A DNA stretch of 64,000 bases from Methyloligella halotolerans (GCF_001708935.1 NZ_MASI01000008.1:1-64000); one strand, 5' to 3'. Counted from the stretch's first letter, positions 50,817 through 60,891 are shown. Program-made: numbers and translations. Notes: generated by a model from the sequence alone, not told the origin.

Positions 50817-51463
50817 ATGTCGTTCCCAAAGCGCGTGTCACGCCGATCCATTCGGCGGCTCTCCGCGCAACAAAATCCTGAAAGGAGAATTGACCGCGCT
50901 CTATAACGGGCGCGGCGCAACCCGTCAACCGGGCTGAGGCCACCGTGGGCCGTGAAGCGAGGGATGCTCCCTCCGCCCCACCCAAGAACCGCCCGGATAA
51001 AGTAGGACTTCGCCTCCCTGTAGGCCTCCATGGGCTGGCCGTCGAACCGACGCTTCAAGGCATTGTAGCGAACGACCAGATCCGGATCCTCCCTCATCCG
51101 CTCCGCAAAGAGATGGAAGACGTCATACTCGCCGCCGAGTGCCGTGAGCTGGATACCGAGGGGCGGGCTGCTGCCCGGCTGCTCGAATGCTGAGAAGCCG
51201 CCGGTCCTGACCGAGCCGGAATTGCGCGCATAGTGGGCGCTCAAAGCCTGATCGGCGGCCGCAAAATCGTCAGGCGCCACCCGCACGACAATGTCGAGAT
51301 CGCCCTTGGTGAGGCAGCCCGGTATGGCCGTCGCGCCGATATGAAGGATCTCCGCCTGATCCGAAAGGAGCTGTTTCAGCCTGCTGGCGGTCGCGGCGAA
51401 AAGCCGGTCAGCCGCCTCTCGTGCCGCCTCCATATCGGCCAGGCGAAGGCTTGGCTCAGCCAT
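50756..51463 (-). CDS. GrpB/UPF0157-family protein, 3' end doubtful
   Basis: A nucleotidyltransferase-like protein of the GrpB/UPF0157 family. The core (to about residue 165) has [20 protein letters not shown] and ends with the family-like [14 protein letters not shown]. The open frame then runs for 70 unlike residues through the rpsT promoter and 61 bases into rpsT itself. In another frame a stop occurs near 50925 after about 20 residues, so one base may be missing or extra in the G-rich stretch (TTGGGTGGGG on the minus strand) near 50985. The true end is therefore probably near 50925-50985. It follows the enoyl-CoA hydratase gene by 21 bases. Confidence 0.65.
   Translation of the reverse strand: MAEPSLRLADMEAAREAADRLFAATASRLKQLLSDQAEILHIGATAIPGCLTKGDLDIVVRVAPDDFAAADQALSAHYARNSGSVRTGGFSAFEQPGSSPPLGIQLTALGGEYDVFHLFAERMREDPDLVVRYNALKRRFDGQPMEAYREAKSYFIRAVLGWGGGSIPRFTAHGGLSPVDGLRRARYRARSILLSGFCCAESRRMDRRDTRFGNDIWRIRNRQRRPSGSCTSGPP
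50900..50928 (-). promoter_or_regulatory. Sigma-70-like promoter of rpsT
   Basis: Read on the minus strand, the -35 TTGACG (50928-50923) and -10 TATAGA (50905-50900) are separated by 17 bases. The predicted start of transcription is near 50893, giving a leader of about 77 bases. The preceding GrpB-like reading frame overlaps this promoter. Confidence 0.65.
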
Positions 51464-51484
51464 CCGGGGCGTCCCCGCGCTCTT

Positions 51485-52278
51485 TCAGCGATGCTTGAAG
51501 TCGGGCTTCCGCTTCTCCGTGAAGGCGGCCATGCCCTCCTTCTGGTCCTCCGTGGCGAAGGTCGAATAGAACAGATGCCGCTCCTGGCGTATGCCTTCGG
51601 GCAGGGGCGTCGCCATGCTCGTGTTGATCGACTGCTTGATCATGGCCGCCGCGGGCTGGGAGAAGCTCGCGATCTTGGCGGCGATCTTAAGGGTCTCCTC
51701 CATCAGCGACGTTTCGGGAAAGACGCGGGCTACCAGACCCGAGCGTTCCGCCTCTTCGGCGTCCATGCGCCGTCCGGTGAGACACATATCCATCGCTTTC
51801 GCCTTGCCCACCGCACGGGTCAGGCGCTGGGTCCCGCCGCGCCCGGCATGATCCCGAGCTGGATCTCCGGCTGTCCGAATTGGGCGCTGTCGGCGGCGAT
51901 GATCATGTCGCAGATCATGGCGAGCTCCATGCCGCCGCCAAGCGCGAAGCCGGAGACGGCCGCGATCAGCGGCTTCTTATGGGCGGCGATGGCGTCGTAT
52001 GGCGCGATGAAGTCGGAATTGAAGGCATCGGCGAAGCTCTTGTCCTTCATCTCCTTGATGTCGGCGCCAGCAGCAAATGCCTTTTCGCCGCCCGTCAGCA
52101 CCACGCAGCCGATCGCAGGATCCGCGTCGCATTTGTCGAGCACGGTGTTCAGCTCGCCCACCAGCTTCGCGTTCAGGGCGTTCATGGCGTCGGGCCGGTT
52201 CAAGGTGATGACGGCCACGCCGCCCTCCTGGGCCACCAGCAGGGTCTCGTAAGTCTTCTCGGTCTCGATTCCGTTCAT
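51485..52278 (-). CDS. Enoyl-CoA hydratase, frameshifted
   Basis: Crotonase-fold enzyme of fatty-acid beta-oxidation, about 264 residues if repaired. The N-terminal part has ITLNRPDAMNALNAKLVGEL and the oxyanion-hole segments KAFAAGADIKEM and GFALGGGMELAMICDM. After QPEIQLGIMPGA the frame breaks near 51838; the expected GGTQRLTRAVGKAKAMDM continues in another frame. One extra G in GCGGCGGG restores it. The start is the ATG at 52278 with GAGG upstream. It follows mutM by 25 bases. Confidence 0.85.
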
Positions 52279-52303
52279 CTGGTCCCGCCTCTTGGTTGGT
52301 GGG

Positions 52304-53188
52304 TTAGCGTTGGCAACTCGGGCAATAGAAGGTGGAGCGTCCACTCTGAACGATGCGCTTCACGACGCCCTGACAGTCTGCATCAGGGCAGGGCTTTCCT
52401 TCGCGCCCATACACCTTGAAGGAATGCTGGAAGCGGCCGAGCGATCCGTCCGCATGGGCGTAATCCCGCAAAGAGGAGCCTCCGGCCGCGATCGCATCGG
52501 TCAGGACGCGGCCGATCGCATCGGCCAGCCGGGTGCAGCGTTCCGTCGGCTTGCCGGCCTTGGTCACGATGGTGCCAGCAAGCCGAAGCGGAGAAAGCCG
52601 CGCCCCATAGAGCGCTTCGCACACATAGATATTGCCGAGCCCAGCGATCCGGCGCTGATCGAGCAGGGCAGCTTTCAGCGGCGTCTTGGCGCCTGCCAGA
52701 ACGCTCGCCAGGGCCTCGGGCGTGAAGTCGTCGCCGAGCGGCTCAAGCCCCAGCCCCTTGAAGAGAGGGTGGTCCGCCATACCGGCCTCCGGCACCAGCG
52801 CCATGTAGCCGAAGCGCCGCGCGTCCGCGTAGCGGATGGCCGCCCCGTCCTTAAGATGGAAGACGATATGCTCGTGACGGGGCGCATCTGTCCCGGGATG
52901 GGCAAACACGCCGGGCTTCACGGCAGTGCCGTTCGCCTCATCCACCGTGAAGCGCCCTGTCATGCCGAGATGCATGACCAGCACCTCGCCATCGTCCAGC
53001 CGTGCAAGAATATACTTAGCCCGCCGGTCCATGGCCTCGATGCGCCGCCCCGTAAGCCGCGCGGCGAAGTTCGCCGGCAGCGGAAAGCGCAGATCCGCAC
53101 GGCGTTGCTCCACGCTTTCGATGGTGTTGCCGACCATGAAAGGGGCGAGCCCCAAGCGCACGGTTTCGACTTCGGGAAGTTCGGGCAT
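52304..53188 (-). CDS. mutM: Formamidopyrimidine-DNA glycosylase
   Basis: Removes 8-oxoguanine and formamidopyrimidines from DNA and cuts the abasic strand. The 294-residue protein starts [10 protein letters not shown] (catalytic proline after Met removal, then the key glutamate), has the H2TH region, and ends with a C4 zinc finger (CPDADC ... CPSCQR). The longer frame to 53278 is not needed. It is divergent from ubiE, an arrangement widespread in alphaproteobacteria. Confidence 0.96.
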   Translation of the reverse strand: MPELPEVETVRLGLAPFMVGNTIESVEQRRADLRFPLPANFAARLTGRRIEAMDRRAKYILARLDDGEVLVMHLGMTGRFTVDEANGTAVKPGVFAHPGTDAPRHEHIVFHLKDGAAIRYADARRFGYMALVPEAGMADHPLFKGLGLEPLGDDFTPEALASVLAGAKTPLKAALLDQRRIAGLGNIYVCEALYGARLSPLRLAGTIVTKAGKPTERCTRLADAIGRVLTDAIAAGGSSLRDYAHADGSLGRFQHSFKVYGREGKPCPDADCQGVVKRIVQSGRSTFYCPSCQR

Positions 53189-53282
53189 AGAAGGTCCGGG
53201 GCGCTGTACCCCGACTGCGGAAACGCGGTATCGGAATGCCGAGACGGGCATGCAGCGACACGGCGATCGTCGCTGCACCGCA

Positions 53283-53315
53283 ACAATAGCCTGTTCATAC
53301 CCCTTAGGCTATTGT
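53283..53315. promoter_or_regulatory. 10-13-10 inverted repeat between mutM and ubiE
   Basis: ACAATAGCCT (53283-53292) and AGGCTATTGT (53306-53315) are perfect inverted copies separated by 13 bases. The element is centred in the divergent mutM/ubiE intergenic region, 95 bases from the mutM start and 58 from the ubiE start. The spacing (about two helical turns centre to centre) suits a dimeric regulator; no family is assigned. Confidence 0.5.
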
Positions 53316-53372
53316 CCGCAGCCATTCCCCGGGCCATAGAGCCTGCCGAGAGTATTCCAACCGGGCGTAAGC

Positions 53373-54122
53373 ATGGCGGCATCCGAAAAATACAGTTTCG
53401 GCTTCGAAGAGGTCGACGAGAACGCACGTCAGGACCGCGTGAACGGCGTCTTTGCAAAGGTCGCCAAGAACTACGACGTTATGAACGACCTCATGTCCGG
53501 CGGCATGCATCGGCTGTGGAAGGACGACATGATCGCCCAGCTCAACCCGCCTCGGAGCGCCACGCCCTTCGCGTTGCTCGATGTGGCGGGCGGCACGGGC
53601 GATATCGCCGAGCGTTTCCTGAAGGCATCGGGCCCCAACGCGACGGCAATTATCTGCGACATCAGCGCCGAGATGCTGGAGGCGGGTCGCGAACGCCATG
53701 CCGGGCTCGACCGGGTCGAATTCGTGCAGGGCAACGCCGAGGCGCTGCCCTACGAAAACGGCCGCTTCGACGCCTACACCATCGCCTTCGGCATGCGGAA
53801 CGTGACCCATATCGACCGCGCCCTGAAGGAAGCCTTCCGGGTTCTGAAACCTGGCGGTCGCTTCCTTTGCCTGGAGTTCTCGGCCGTCGAAGTGCCCATG
53901 TTGGACACTCTCTACGACCTGTTCTCCTTCAAGGCGATCCCGGCCCTGGGGCAGGTCGTGGCGGGGGATTCCGCCTCCTATCGCTATCTGGTGGAGAGTA
54001 TCCGCAAATTTCCGACCCAGGAGCCCTACGCGGAGATGATCCGCGAGGCCGGCTTCGAGCAGGTTCGCTACCGGAACCTCACCGGCGGCATCGCCGCGAT
54101 CCATTCCGGCTGGCGGATCTGA
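53373..54122 (+). CDS. ubiE: Ubiquinone/menaquinone biosynthesis C-methyltransferase
   Basis: SAM-dependent C-methyltransferase of ubiquinone synthesis, 249 residues. The characteristic start [20 protein letters not shown], motif [17 protein letters not shown] and the [18 protein letters not shown] segment are present. The ubiB gene follows by 5 bases. Confidence 0.96.
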   Translation: MAASEKYSFGFEEVDENARQDRVNGVFAKVAKNYDVMNDLMSGGMHRLWKDDMIAQLNPPRSATPFALLDVAGGTGDIAERFLKASGPNATAIICDISAEMLEAGRERHAGLDRVEFVQGNAEALPYENGRFDAYTIAFGMRNVTHIDRALKEAFRVLKPGGRFLCLEFSAVEVPMLDTLYDLFSFKAIPALGQVVAGDSASYRYLVESIRKFPTQEPYAEMIREAGFEQVRYRNLTGGIAAIHSGWRI

Positions 54123-54127
54123 GTCCG

Positions 54128-55696
54128 ATGATGGATCCGATCACCAACTCATTCCGGCTCATGCGTGCCGGCTGGACCATTCTCTGGAATGGCGCCCGCG
54201 TCGTGCCGGCCGATGCCAATATCCCCGCGCCGCTCAAGATGTTTGCGCGCAAGGAGAAGAAGCCAGGCCAGGAGAGCAATCAGGAGCGGCTGACCCGCGC
54301 GCTGACCTCGCTCGGCCCCTCCTACATCAAGCTCGGCCAGTTCCTCGCGACCCGCGACGACATCGTCGGTCCCGACCTCGCCCGCGATCTCGCGCCGCTA
54401 CAGGACAAGCTTCCGCCCTTTCCCATGGCCGAGGCCAAGCGGACGATCCAGCAGGAACTCGGGCAACCCGTCGAAGACCTCTATACCGAGTTGGGCACGC
54501 CGGTCGCTGCTGCCTCCATCGCCCAGGTGCATAAGGCGAAGGTGCGAAAGCCTGACGGCAGCGAGACGCCCGTGGCCGTAAAGGTGCTGAGGCCCGGCAT
54601 CGAGCGCCGCTTCACCCGCGACCTGGAAAGTTTCCTCTTCGCAGCTCAGACAATCGAAGCCTGGCACGGCCCCAGCCGGCGCCTGCGCCCCGTCGCCGTG
54701 GTCGAGACCTTGGCCCAGTCCGTCACCATCGAGATGGATCTCCGCATGGAGGCCGCCGCCATCTCCGAAGTGGCGGAGAATTCCAAGGACGATCATGGCT
54801 TCCGGGTGCCCAAGGTCGATTGGACCCGCAGCGCCCGCCGCGTCATGACCCTGGAATGGATCGACGGCATCCCCATCGCCGACAAGGCAGCGCTCGAGAA
54901 GGCGGGTTTCGATCCGAAAGAGATCGGCCAGCGGCTCCTCCAGATCTTCCTGCTTCACGCCATGCGCGACGGCTTCTTCCACGCCGATATGCATCCCGGC
55001 AATCTCTTCGTGGACGATCAGGGCCGGATCGTTGCCGTCGACTTCGGCATCATGGGACGCTTGGGGCTCAAGGAGCGCCGCTTTCTCGCAGAGATCCTCT
55101 ACGGCTTCATCACGCGGAATTACCAGCGCGTCTCCGAGGTCCATTTCGAGGCGGGCTACGTGCCCCGCCGCCATTCCGTCGAGCTGTTCGCCCAAGCCCT
55201 ACGGGCCATCGGCGAGCCGATCATGGACAAGAACGCCACCGAGATCTCCATGGCCGCGCTCCTGGGCCAGCTCCTGCAATATACGGAAGTCTTCGACATG
55301 GAGACCCGGCCCGAGTTGCTGCTGCTCCAGAAGACCATGGTGGTCGTGGAAGGCGTCGCCCGCCAGCTCGACCCCGAGCTCAATATCTGGACCGTCTCCG
55401 AGCCTGTCGTGCGCGAATGGATGGAGAGCCATTTCGGCGCCGAAGGGCGTATCGAGCAAGCCGCCGAAGGCGCCGTGAGCCTCGGCCGCTTCGCCGGCCA
55501 TATCCCCCGGCTACTGGGCCAGGCCGAAGCCGCGGCCGACGCCTTCTCCTCTATGGCGGAGGAGGGGCTCCGCCTCGACAGCTATACCGTGGAGCGCATG
55601 GCCGATGCCCAAGCCCGCAAAGGCCGCATGGGCCGCCTTGCCCTATGGGTCGGCGCGATTTCGCTCGCCGTCATCGCCGCAGCGATGGTGTTTTAG
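54128..55696 (+). CDS. ubiB: UbiB-family atypical kinase/ATPase for ubiquinone synthesis
   Basis: Membrane-associated protein-kinase-like ATPase that supports the ubiquinone-biosynthetic complex. From the ATG at 54128 it has 522 residues. The KxGQ motif (K68-Q71, YIKLGQFLATRDD) and AAASIAQVHKA define the ADCK/COQ8/UbiB fold, DFGIMGRLG is the metal-binding loop, and two C-terminal helices anchor it. The open frame extends far upstream (to 52292) but overlaps mutM and ubiE antisense or out of frame, and is not real there. Confidence 0.95.
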   Translation: MMDPITNSFRLMRAGWTILWNGARVVPADANIPAPLKMFARKEKKPGQESNQERLTRALTSLGPSYIKLGQFLATRDDIVGPDLARDLAPLQDKLPPFPMAEAKRTIQQELGQPVEDLYTELGTPVAAASIAQVHKAKVRKPDGSETPVAVKVLRPGIERRFTRDLESFLFAAQTIEAWHGPSRRLRPVAVVETLAQSVTIEMDLRMEAAAISEVAENSKDDHGFRVPKVDWTRSARRVMTLEWIDGIPIADKAALEKAGFDPKEIGQRLLQIFLLHAMRDGFFHADMHPGNLFVDDQGRIVAVDFGIMGRLGLKERRFLAEILYGFITRNYQRVSEVHFEAGYVPRRHSVELFAQALRAIGEPIMDKNATEISMAALLGQLLQYTEVFDMETRPELLLLQKTMVVVEGVARQLDPELNIWTVSEPVVREWMESHFGAEGRIEQAAEGAVSLGRFAGHIPRLLGQAEAAADAFSSMAEEGLRLDSYTVERMADAQARKGRMGRLALWVGAISLAVIAAAMVF

Positions 55697-55748
55697 GGCT
55701 CCCTCGCAGTAACGCGAAATGCACCCCATCTATGGTATGAAACGAGCC

Positions 55749-56984
55749 ATGGAGCAGAGCTTGCAAGGAAAACGCGTTCTTCTGATCGTGGGTGGCGGCA
55801 TTGCCGCATATCGCACCCTCGACCTCGTTCGCCGTTTGCGCGAGTGGGGCGCGGAGACGCGCGCGATCCTGACCAAGGCCGGCGCCGAGTTCGTCACGCC
55901 GCTTTCTCTCGCGACGCTCACCGCCAACAAGGTCTTCACCGAGCTGTTCGATCTGAACGACGAGGCGGAGATCGGCCATATCAGCCTGGCCCGCGAGGCC
56001 GATCTGGTGCTCGTCGTGCCCGCAACCGCCGATCTCATAGCCAAGATGGCCCAAGGTCAGGCCAACGATCTGGCGACCACGGTCCTGCTCGCCACCACGG
56101 CACCGGTGCTCGTGGCGCCGGCCATGAATGTCCGCATGTGGGAGCATAAGGGCACCCAGCGGAACGTCGTCCAGCTCAAAGAAGATGGCTGCCGCTTCGT
56201 CGGTCCTCAGGAGGGCGACATGGCTTGCGGCGAGTACGGCTTCGGTCGCATCGCCGATACGCCGCATATCCTGGCTGCCGTCGAGAATGTTTTCGCTGAA
56301 GCTTCGAAGGGCCCGCTCTCCGGCAGGCACGTGCTGATCACCGCTGGCCCGACCCATGAGCCCATCGATCCGGTCCGCTATATCGCCAACCGGTCGTCGG
56401 GTAAGCAGGGCTATGCGCTCGCGCGTGCCGCCGCTGCTCTGGGCGCCCGCGTGACCCTGGTGAGCGGACCCACGGCTCTAGACGCACCCGATGGCGTCAC
56501 TCTCATCCAGGTGGAGCGTGCCGCGGAGATGCTGGAGGCGGTCCAGGCCTCGCTTCCCACCGATATCGCGATCATGGCCGCCGCCGTCGCCGATTGGCGC
56601 TGTGCCGGCGAAGCCGATCAGAAGATGAAGAAGCAGGAGGGCCAGGAGACCCATTCGGTCGCGCTCTCCCGCAATGCCGACATCCTCGCGGCCGTCGCGA
56701 AGGCCGGCCCGAACCGTCCGTCTCTCGTCATCGGCTTCGCCGCCGAGACTGAGAACGTGATCGAGAATGCTGTCGCCAAGCGCCAGAAGAAGAACGCCGA
56801 CTGGATCGTCGCCAACGACGTTTCGCCCGCCACCGGCATCATGGGTGGCGATGACACCCGCATTCACCTCGTCACCGAAGCCGGCGTCGAGGACTGGCAG
56901 CCCATGGCGAAGGACGAGATGGCGCACGCGCTGCTGCGCCGCGCCGCCGGCGCGCTCTCCGGGCTTCGCTCCGCAGCCGAATGA
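55749..56984 (+). CDS. coaBC: Bifunctional phosphopantothenoylcysteine decarboxylase/ligase
   Basis: Two steps of coenzyme A synthesis in one protein: CoaC (flavin decarboxylase) at the N-terminus with [20 protein letters not shown] and [11 protein letters not shown], and CoaB (ligase) at the C-terminus with [21 protein letters not shown] use the ATG at 55749 (411 residues), which is nearest the conserved start; ATGs at 55719 and 55737 are alternatives without better ribosome sites. It follows ubiB by about 50 bases and overlaps dut by four. Confidence 0.95.
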   Translation: MEQSLQGKRVLLIVGGGIAAYRTLDLVRRLREWGAETRAILTKAGAEFVTPLSLATLTANKVFTELFDLNDEAEIGHISLAREADLVLVVPATADLIAKMAQGQANDLATTVLLATTAPVLVAPAMNVRMWEHKGTQRNVVQLKEDGCRFVGPQEGDMACGEYGFGRIADTPHILAAVENVFAEASKGPLSGRHVLITAGPTHEPIDPVRYIANRSSGKQGYALARAAAALGARVTLVSGPTALDAPDGVTLIQVERAAEMLEAVQASLPTDIAIMAAAVADWRCAGEADQKMKKQEGQETHSVALSRNADILAAVAKAGPNRPSLVIGFAAETENVIENAVAKRQKKNADWIVANDVSPATGIMGGDDTRIHLVTEAGVEDWQPMAKDEMAHALLRRAAGALSGLRSAAE

Positions 56985-57463
56985 GTGCTATTGCACTTTC
57001 GATGAGCACCCATTCAGTATCTGTGAAACTGATCTGGCTGCCCCATGGGGAAGGCCTGCCGCTACCCGCGTATCAGAGCGAGGCCGCGGCCGGCTTCGAT
57101 CTTCTCGCCGCCGTGGCGGAAGGCGAGGACGTGCAGCTTCGGCCTGGCGAGCGCCAGTTGATCCCGGCCGGATTTTCCATGGAGCTCCCCAGGGGCTTCG
57201 AAGCCCAGATTCGCCCCCGCTCCGGTCTCGCTTTCAAGCACGGTGTGACCGTGCTCAACAGCCCTGGGACGATCGATGCGGATTACCGGGGCGAGGTAAA
57301 GGTGCTGCTGATCAATCTCGGTGAGGAGGATTTCCTGATTCAGCGGGGCGAGCGCATCGCCCAGATGGTGATCGCACCCGTGACCCGCGCCAGGATAGCT
57401 GTGGTCGTGGAGCTTTCCGAGACGGCCCGCGGCGAGGGTGGCTTCGGCTCCACGGGACGCTAG
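56981..57463 (+). CDS. dut: dUTP diphosphatase
   Basis: Trimeric dUTPase, 160 residues, which cleaves dUTP to dUMP and PPi. Conserved motifs [35 protein letters not shown] and the C-terminal [10 protein letters not shown] are present. It overlaps coaBC by four bases; an ATG at 57002 could also serve as start. coaBC-dut coupling is common in proteobacteria. Confidence 0.96.
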   Translation: MSAIALSMSTHSVSVKLIWLPHGEGLPLPAYQSEAAAGFDLLAAVAEGEDVQLRPGERQLIPAGFSMELPRGFEAQIRPRSGLAFKHGVTVLNSPGTIDADYRGEVKVLLINLGEEDFLIQRGERIAQMVIAPVTRARIAVVVELSETARGEGGFGSTGR

Positions 57464-57474
57464 CGTCTCCGGCT

Positions 57475-57596
57475 CGTCATCGCCGGGCTTGACCCGGCGA
57501 TCCACGCCGTTACCTCTCAGCTCGTGTATGAGAGTCCGGTCAAGCTCAGCCTGCAACGGAACGAAATGGATGTTCGGATCAAATCCGGGCATGACG
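57475..57596. repeat. Dispersed palindromic repeat, copy 4
   Basis: It opens CGTCATCGCCGGGCTTGACC and closes with GGATCAAATCCGGGCATGAC; ATCGCCGGG and CCCGGCGAT form a hairpin around CTTGA. Unlike copies 1-3 and 5 it lies between genes on the same strand (dut and the MoeB-like gene). Confidence 0.6.
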
Positions 57597-57618
57597 AATG
57601 AGAGGGTTCGAACACCCC

Positions 57619-58422
57619 ATGTTCACCGACGAAGAAATCGAACGCTATAAGCGCCACCTGGTCCTGAAAGAGATCGGCGGCGACGGACAGCAGCGCCTCA
57701 AGCGCGCCCGGGTGTTGATCGTGGGCGCAGGCGGCCTCGGCTCGCCGCTTCTCGTCTATCTCGCCGCGGCCGGCGTCGGCACTATCGGCCTGGTCGACGA
57801 CGATACGGTGAGCCTGGACAACCTCCAGCGCCAGATCGCCCATGATACGGGCGCCGTCGGCGAGCCCAAGACCATAAGCGCCGCACGCCTCGTCCATCGT
57901 TTGAACCCCCATGTGAATGTCGAGCCCCACCAGACCCGGCTCGATATCGACAACGCGCTTGAGCTGATCGAGAGCTACGACCTCGTCGCAGATGCGTCGG
58001 ACAACTTCACCACGCGCTATCTTCTGAACGACGCCTGCTACTTCGCGAAAGTGCCCCTGGTCTTCGCGGCCCTTGGCCCCTTTGACGGCCAACTCACGAC
58101 ATTTCGTGCATTCGAGACCGGCTCCGATGGCGATCCGAACCCGAACTACCGCTGCCTGTTCCCCGAACCGCCGCCGGCCGGCACCGTGGCGCCCTGCTCT
58201 GAGACAGGCATCCTCGGGGCCGTGGCCGGCGTCATGGGGACCTTGCAGGCCGTCGAGGTCCTGAAGGAGTTGACCGGCACCGGCGAAAGCCTCGTCGGCC
58301 GCCTCTTGCTCTACGATGCCCTCGCCACCCGGTTCTCGACGATGCAATACGCCTGGGACCCGGAGAATCCGCTGAACGGCAAAGCGCCCAAATACACCGA
58401 TCTCAGCCATTTGCGCAGCTGA
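57619..58422 (+). CDS. MoeB/ThiF-family adenylyltransferase lacking the usual zinc cysteines
   Basis: E1-like enzyme of 267 residues that adenylates the C-terminus of a small sulfur-carrier protein. The ATP-binding motif is VLIVGAGGLGSPLLVYLAAA near residue 32; the adenylation site KNLDNLQRQ-type segment is SLDNLQRQIAHD. Start is the ATG at 57619; the ATG at 57598 would add seven residues. The usual paired zinc cysteines (CxxC before LFPEP and another CxxC near the C-terminus) are absent: the sequence reads NYRCLFPEP and has no C-terminal pair. It may serve molybdopterin or thiamine sulfur relay. Confidence 0.85.
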   Translation: MFTDEEIERYKRHLVLKEIGGDGQQRLKRARVLIVGAGGLGSPLLVYLAAAGVGTIGLVDDDTVSLDNLQRQIAHDTGAVGEPKTISAARLVHRLNPHVNVEPHQTRLDIDNALELIESYDLVADASDNFTTRYLLNDACYFAKVPLVFAALGPFDGQLTTFRAFETGSDGDPNPNYRCLFPEPPPAGTVAPCSETGILGAVAGVMGTLQAVEVLKELTGTGESLVGRLLLYDALATRFSTMQYAWDPENPLNGKAPKYTDLSHLRS

Positions 58423-58556
58423 GCATGTCCTTCGGTCGCGGGCCGCGCCGTCGCGGGTTGAAACCGTGGACGGTCGGCGCGTGTCACTATCCCGCGCGGC
58501 CCCGCCTGGGATAGGAAAGAGGAGGCGTATTCTGGGACTCCGAAGGTCGAGCCGTC

Positions 58557-59801
58557 ATGGCCAACGAAAAGCTGAACACCCGCTGCTGCGTTGTCGGTGG
58601 CGGTCCCGCCGGGATGATGCTCGGCTACCTCCTGGCCCGCGCCGGCGTTGACGTGATTGTGCTGGAAAAGCACGCCGATTTCCTGCGCGATTTTCGCGGC
58701 GATACCATCCACCCCTCCACCATGCAGTGCCTCTACGAGCTGGGTCTGCTGGAAGCGTTCCTGAAGCGGCCCCATCAGGAAGTTCGCGAGGTCGGCGCCG
58801 ATATCAGCGGCAAGCGCTACGAGATCGCCGACTTCTCGCACCTACCGGTGCATAAACGCTGCATCGCCTTCATGCCCCAATGGCATTTCCTCGATTTCCT
58901 GGCCGAGGAGGCTCGGACCCTCCCGAATTTCAAGCTCAGGATGGAGACCGAGGTTACCGATCTCCTCTGGGACGGCCACCGCATCGCGGGCGTTCGCGCC
59001 CGCCATGGCGACGGCCGTCTCGATATCCGCGCCGATCTCGTCGTGGGCTGCGACGGCCGCCATTCGACTGTGCGCGCCAAGGCCGGGCTTCAGGTGAGCG
59101 ATCAAGGCGCCCCCATGGATGTGCTGTGGATGCGAATCCCGAAAGCAACCGAAACGGAGGGCGGGACTCTCGGCTATATCGGCGCGGACGGCTTCCTGGT
59201 GATGCTCGATCGCGGCGACTACTGGCAATGTGCCTTCGTGATCGCCAAAGACGGCTTCGATGCGGTCAAAGAGCAGGGAATCGAGAGTTTCCGGGACAGG
59301 CTCGTGCGCATCAATCCGGCGATCGCCGAGAACGTGAAGGCGCTTGTGAGCTTCGATGATGTGAAGCTCCTCACAGTGACCGTGGACCGGGTCCAGCGTT
59401 GGTACCGGCCGGGGCTGCTCTGCATCGGCGACTGCGCCCACGCCATGTCGCCCATCGGCGGCGTGGGCATCAACCTGGCGATTCAGGACGCGGTGGCCGC
59501 GGCAAACATCCTGGCCGAGCCGCTGCGCGACGGTCCGGCCGCCGTCGGTCTCCTGGACGACGTGCAGCAGCGCCGCCAATGGCCGGCCAAGATGACGCAA
59601 GGGCTGCAGATCTTCCTGCAGAACAAGTTCATCAAGCCGCTGCTCGCAAGCCGCACGGCTCCCAAGGCGCCACTGGCCGTGAAGCTGTTGAATTGGTTTC
59701 CGCCGCTCCGCCGCATTCCGGCGCGCATCATCGGCATGGGCTTCCGGCCCGAGCATATCCGCTGCCGCGAGGTGCTCACCCCGCCTGGGAAGAAGAGCTG
59801 A
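58557..59801 (+). CDS. FAD-dependent aromatic-hydroxylase-like monooxygenase
   Basis: Flavoprotein monooxygenase of the PHBH/UbiH group, 414 residues. The FAD motif CCVVGGGPAGMMLGYLLARA is near residue 10, DG-motif GCDGRHSTVRAKAG near 163 and the second FAD motif GDCAHAMSPIGGVGINLAIQ near 285. Whether it hydroxylates a ubiquinone precursor or a catabolic substrate is open, though ubiE and ubiB are close by. Confidence 0.85.
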   Translation: MANEKLNTRCCVVGGGPAGMMLGYLLARAGVDVIVLEKHADFLRDFRGDTIHPSTMQCLYELGLLEAFLKRPHQEVREVGADISGKRYEIADFSHLPVHKRCIAFMPQWHFLDFLAEEARTLPNFKLRMETEVTDLLWDGHRIAGVRARHGDGRLDIRADLVVGCDGRHSTVRAKAGLQVSDQGAPMDVLWMRIPKATETEGGTLGYIGADGFLVMLDRGDYWQCAFVIAKDGFDAVKEQGIESFRDRLVRINPAIAENVKALVSFDDVKLLTVTVDRVQRWYRPGLLCIGDCAHAMSPIGGVGINLAIQDAVAAANILAEPLRDGPAAVGLLDDVQQRRQWPAKMTQGLQIFLQNKFIKPLLASRTAPKAPLAVKLLNWFPPLRRIPARIIGMGFRPEHIRCREVLTPPGKKS

Positions 59802-59843
59802 GCGCTTCCCTTGCTGTAGCCGTGATCTGAGAACGGTCGTTAC

Positions 59844-59876
59844 CGGATCGCCGGGTCGCGCGCCCGAGGATGACAG
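59844..59876. repeat. Dispersed palindromic repeat, copy 5 (right half; convergent gap)
   Basis: GGATCGCCGGGTCGCG and CGCCCGAGGATGACAG match the right end of copy 1, with the inner loop of copy 1 missing. It lies between the convergent monooxygenase and hydroxyacid dehydrogenase genes. Confidence 0.55.
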
Positions 59877-59901
59877 CGGAATATTGTTCGAGTGCCGAAG
59901 C

Positions 59902-60891
59902 CTAGAACATCGCCGGGTGGACGCGGTCGGGCGGCGAATGTCCGTCCAGGAAGGTCTTGATGTTGATGATGACCTTCTCGCCCATATCGACGCGGCCCTC
60001 GATCGTGGCTGAACCCATATGGGGCAGCACGACCACGCTATCGCTCTTCAGCAGCTTGGGGTTCACGGCCGGCTCGTGCTCGAAAACGTCCAGCGCCGCG
60101 CCGGCGATCTCGTTGTTCTCGATCATCCGCGCCAGCGCGTTCTCGTCGATCACCTCGCCGCGCGCGGTGTTGACGATATAGACCGAAGGCTTCAGCAGGG
60201 CGAGCCGCCGGGCCGAAAGCAGATGATAGGTTGCCGGCGTGTGGGGACAGTTCACCGAGATGATGTCCATGCGGGCGAGCATCTGGTCGAGGCTGTCCCA
60301 ATACGTGGCGCCCAGCGCCTCTTCCACCTCCGGCGCCACACGCCGTCGATTGTGATAATGGACCTGCAGGCCGAACGCCCTGGCACGCTTCGCGACCGCC
60401 TGGCCGATCCGGCCCATGCCGACGATGCCGAGCCGCTTGCCGAAGATGCGGTGACCGAGCATCCAGGTCGGCGACCAGCCCTCCCAGTCGCCTTCCTTCT
60501 TAAGATACTGCGAGCCCTCAGCCAGCCGGCGCGGGACCGCCAGGATCAGCGCCATGGTCATGTCGGCCGTATCCTCGGTCAGCACGCCGGGCGTGTTGGT
60601 CACGAGAATCGAACGGTTCCGCGCCGTCTCCAGGTCGATATTGTCCACACCCGTGCCGAACTGGGCGATAAGCTTGAGATTCGGTCCGGCCTGGCTCAGC
60701 ACCGAGCGGTCGATCTTGTCGGTCACCGTCGGGACCAGCACATGGGCGGTCTTCACCGCATCGATCAGCTCATCGCGCGAAAAAGGCTTGTCATCGAGAT
60801 TAAGCTTCGCATCGAATAGCTCGCGCAGGCGCGTCTCCACCACCTCGGGCAGCTTGCGGGTGACAATCACAGTGGGTCGTTCGGAATCCAT
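59902..60891 (-). CDS. D-2-hydroxyacid dehydrogenase (glyoxylate reductase type)
   Basis: NAD(P)-dependent dehydrogenase of 329 residues. The dinucleotide motif LGIVGMGRIGQAVAKRARAF is near residue 155; catalytic residues lie in VNTARGEVI (Arg), DVFEHEP (Glu) and VLPHMGSAT (His). The subfamily is closest to glyoxylate/hydroxypyruvate reductases (GyaR-like). It is divergent from the SH3-domain gene. Confidence 0.9.
   Translation of the reverse strand: MDSERPTVIVTRKLPEVVETRLRELFDAKLNLDDKPFSRDELIDAVKTAHVLVPTVTDKIDRSVLSQAGPNLKLIAQFGTGVDNIDLETARNRSILVTNTPGVLTEDTADMTMALILAVPRRLAEGSQYLKKEGDWEGWSPTWMLGHRIFGKRLGIVGMGRIGQAVAKRARAFGLQVHYHNRRRVAPEVEEALGATYWDSLDQMLARMDIISVNCPHTPATYHLLSARRLALLKPSVYIVNTARGEVIDENALARMIENNEIAGAALDVFEHEPAVNPKLLKSDSVVVLPHMGSATIEGRVDMGEKVIINIKTFLDGHSPPDRVHPAMF

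Noticed and set aside
52292..55696. A 1134-codon open frame on the plus strand
   Set aside because: Only the part from 54128 is UbiB. The upstream part is antisense to mutM and out of frame with ubiE, and has no family-like sequence.
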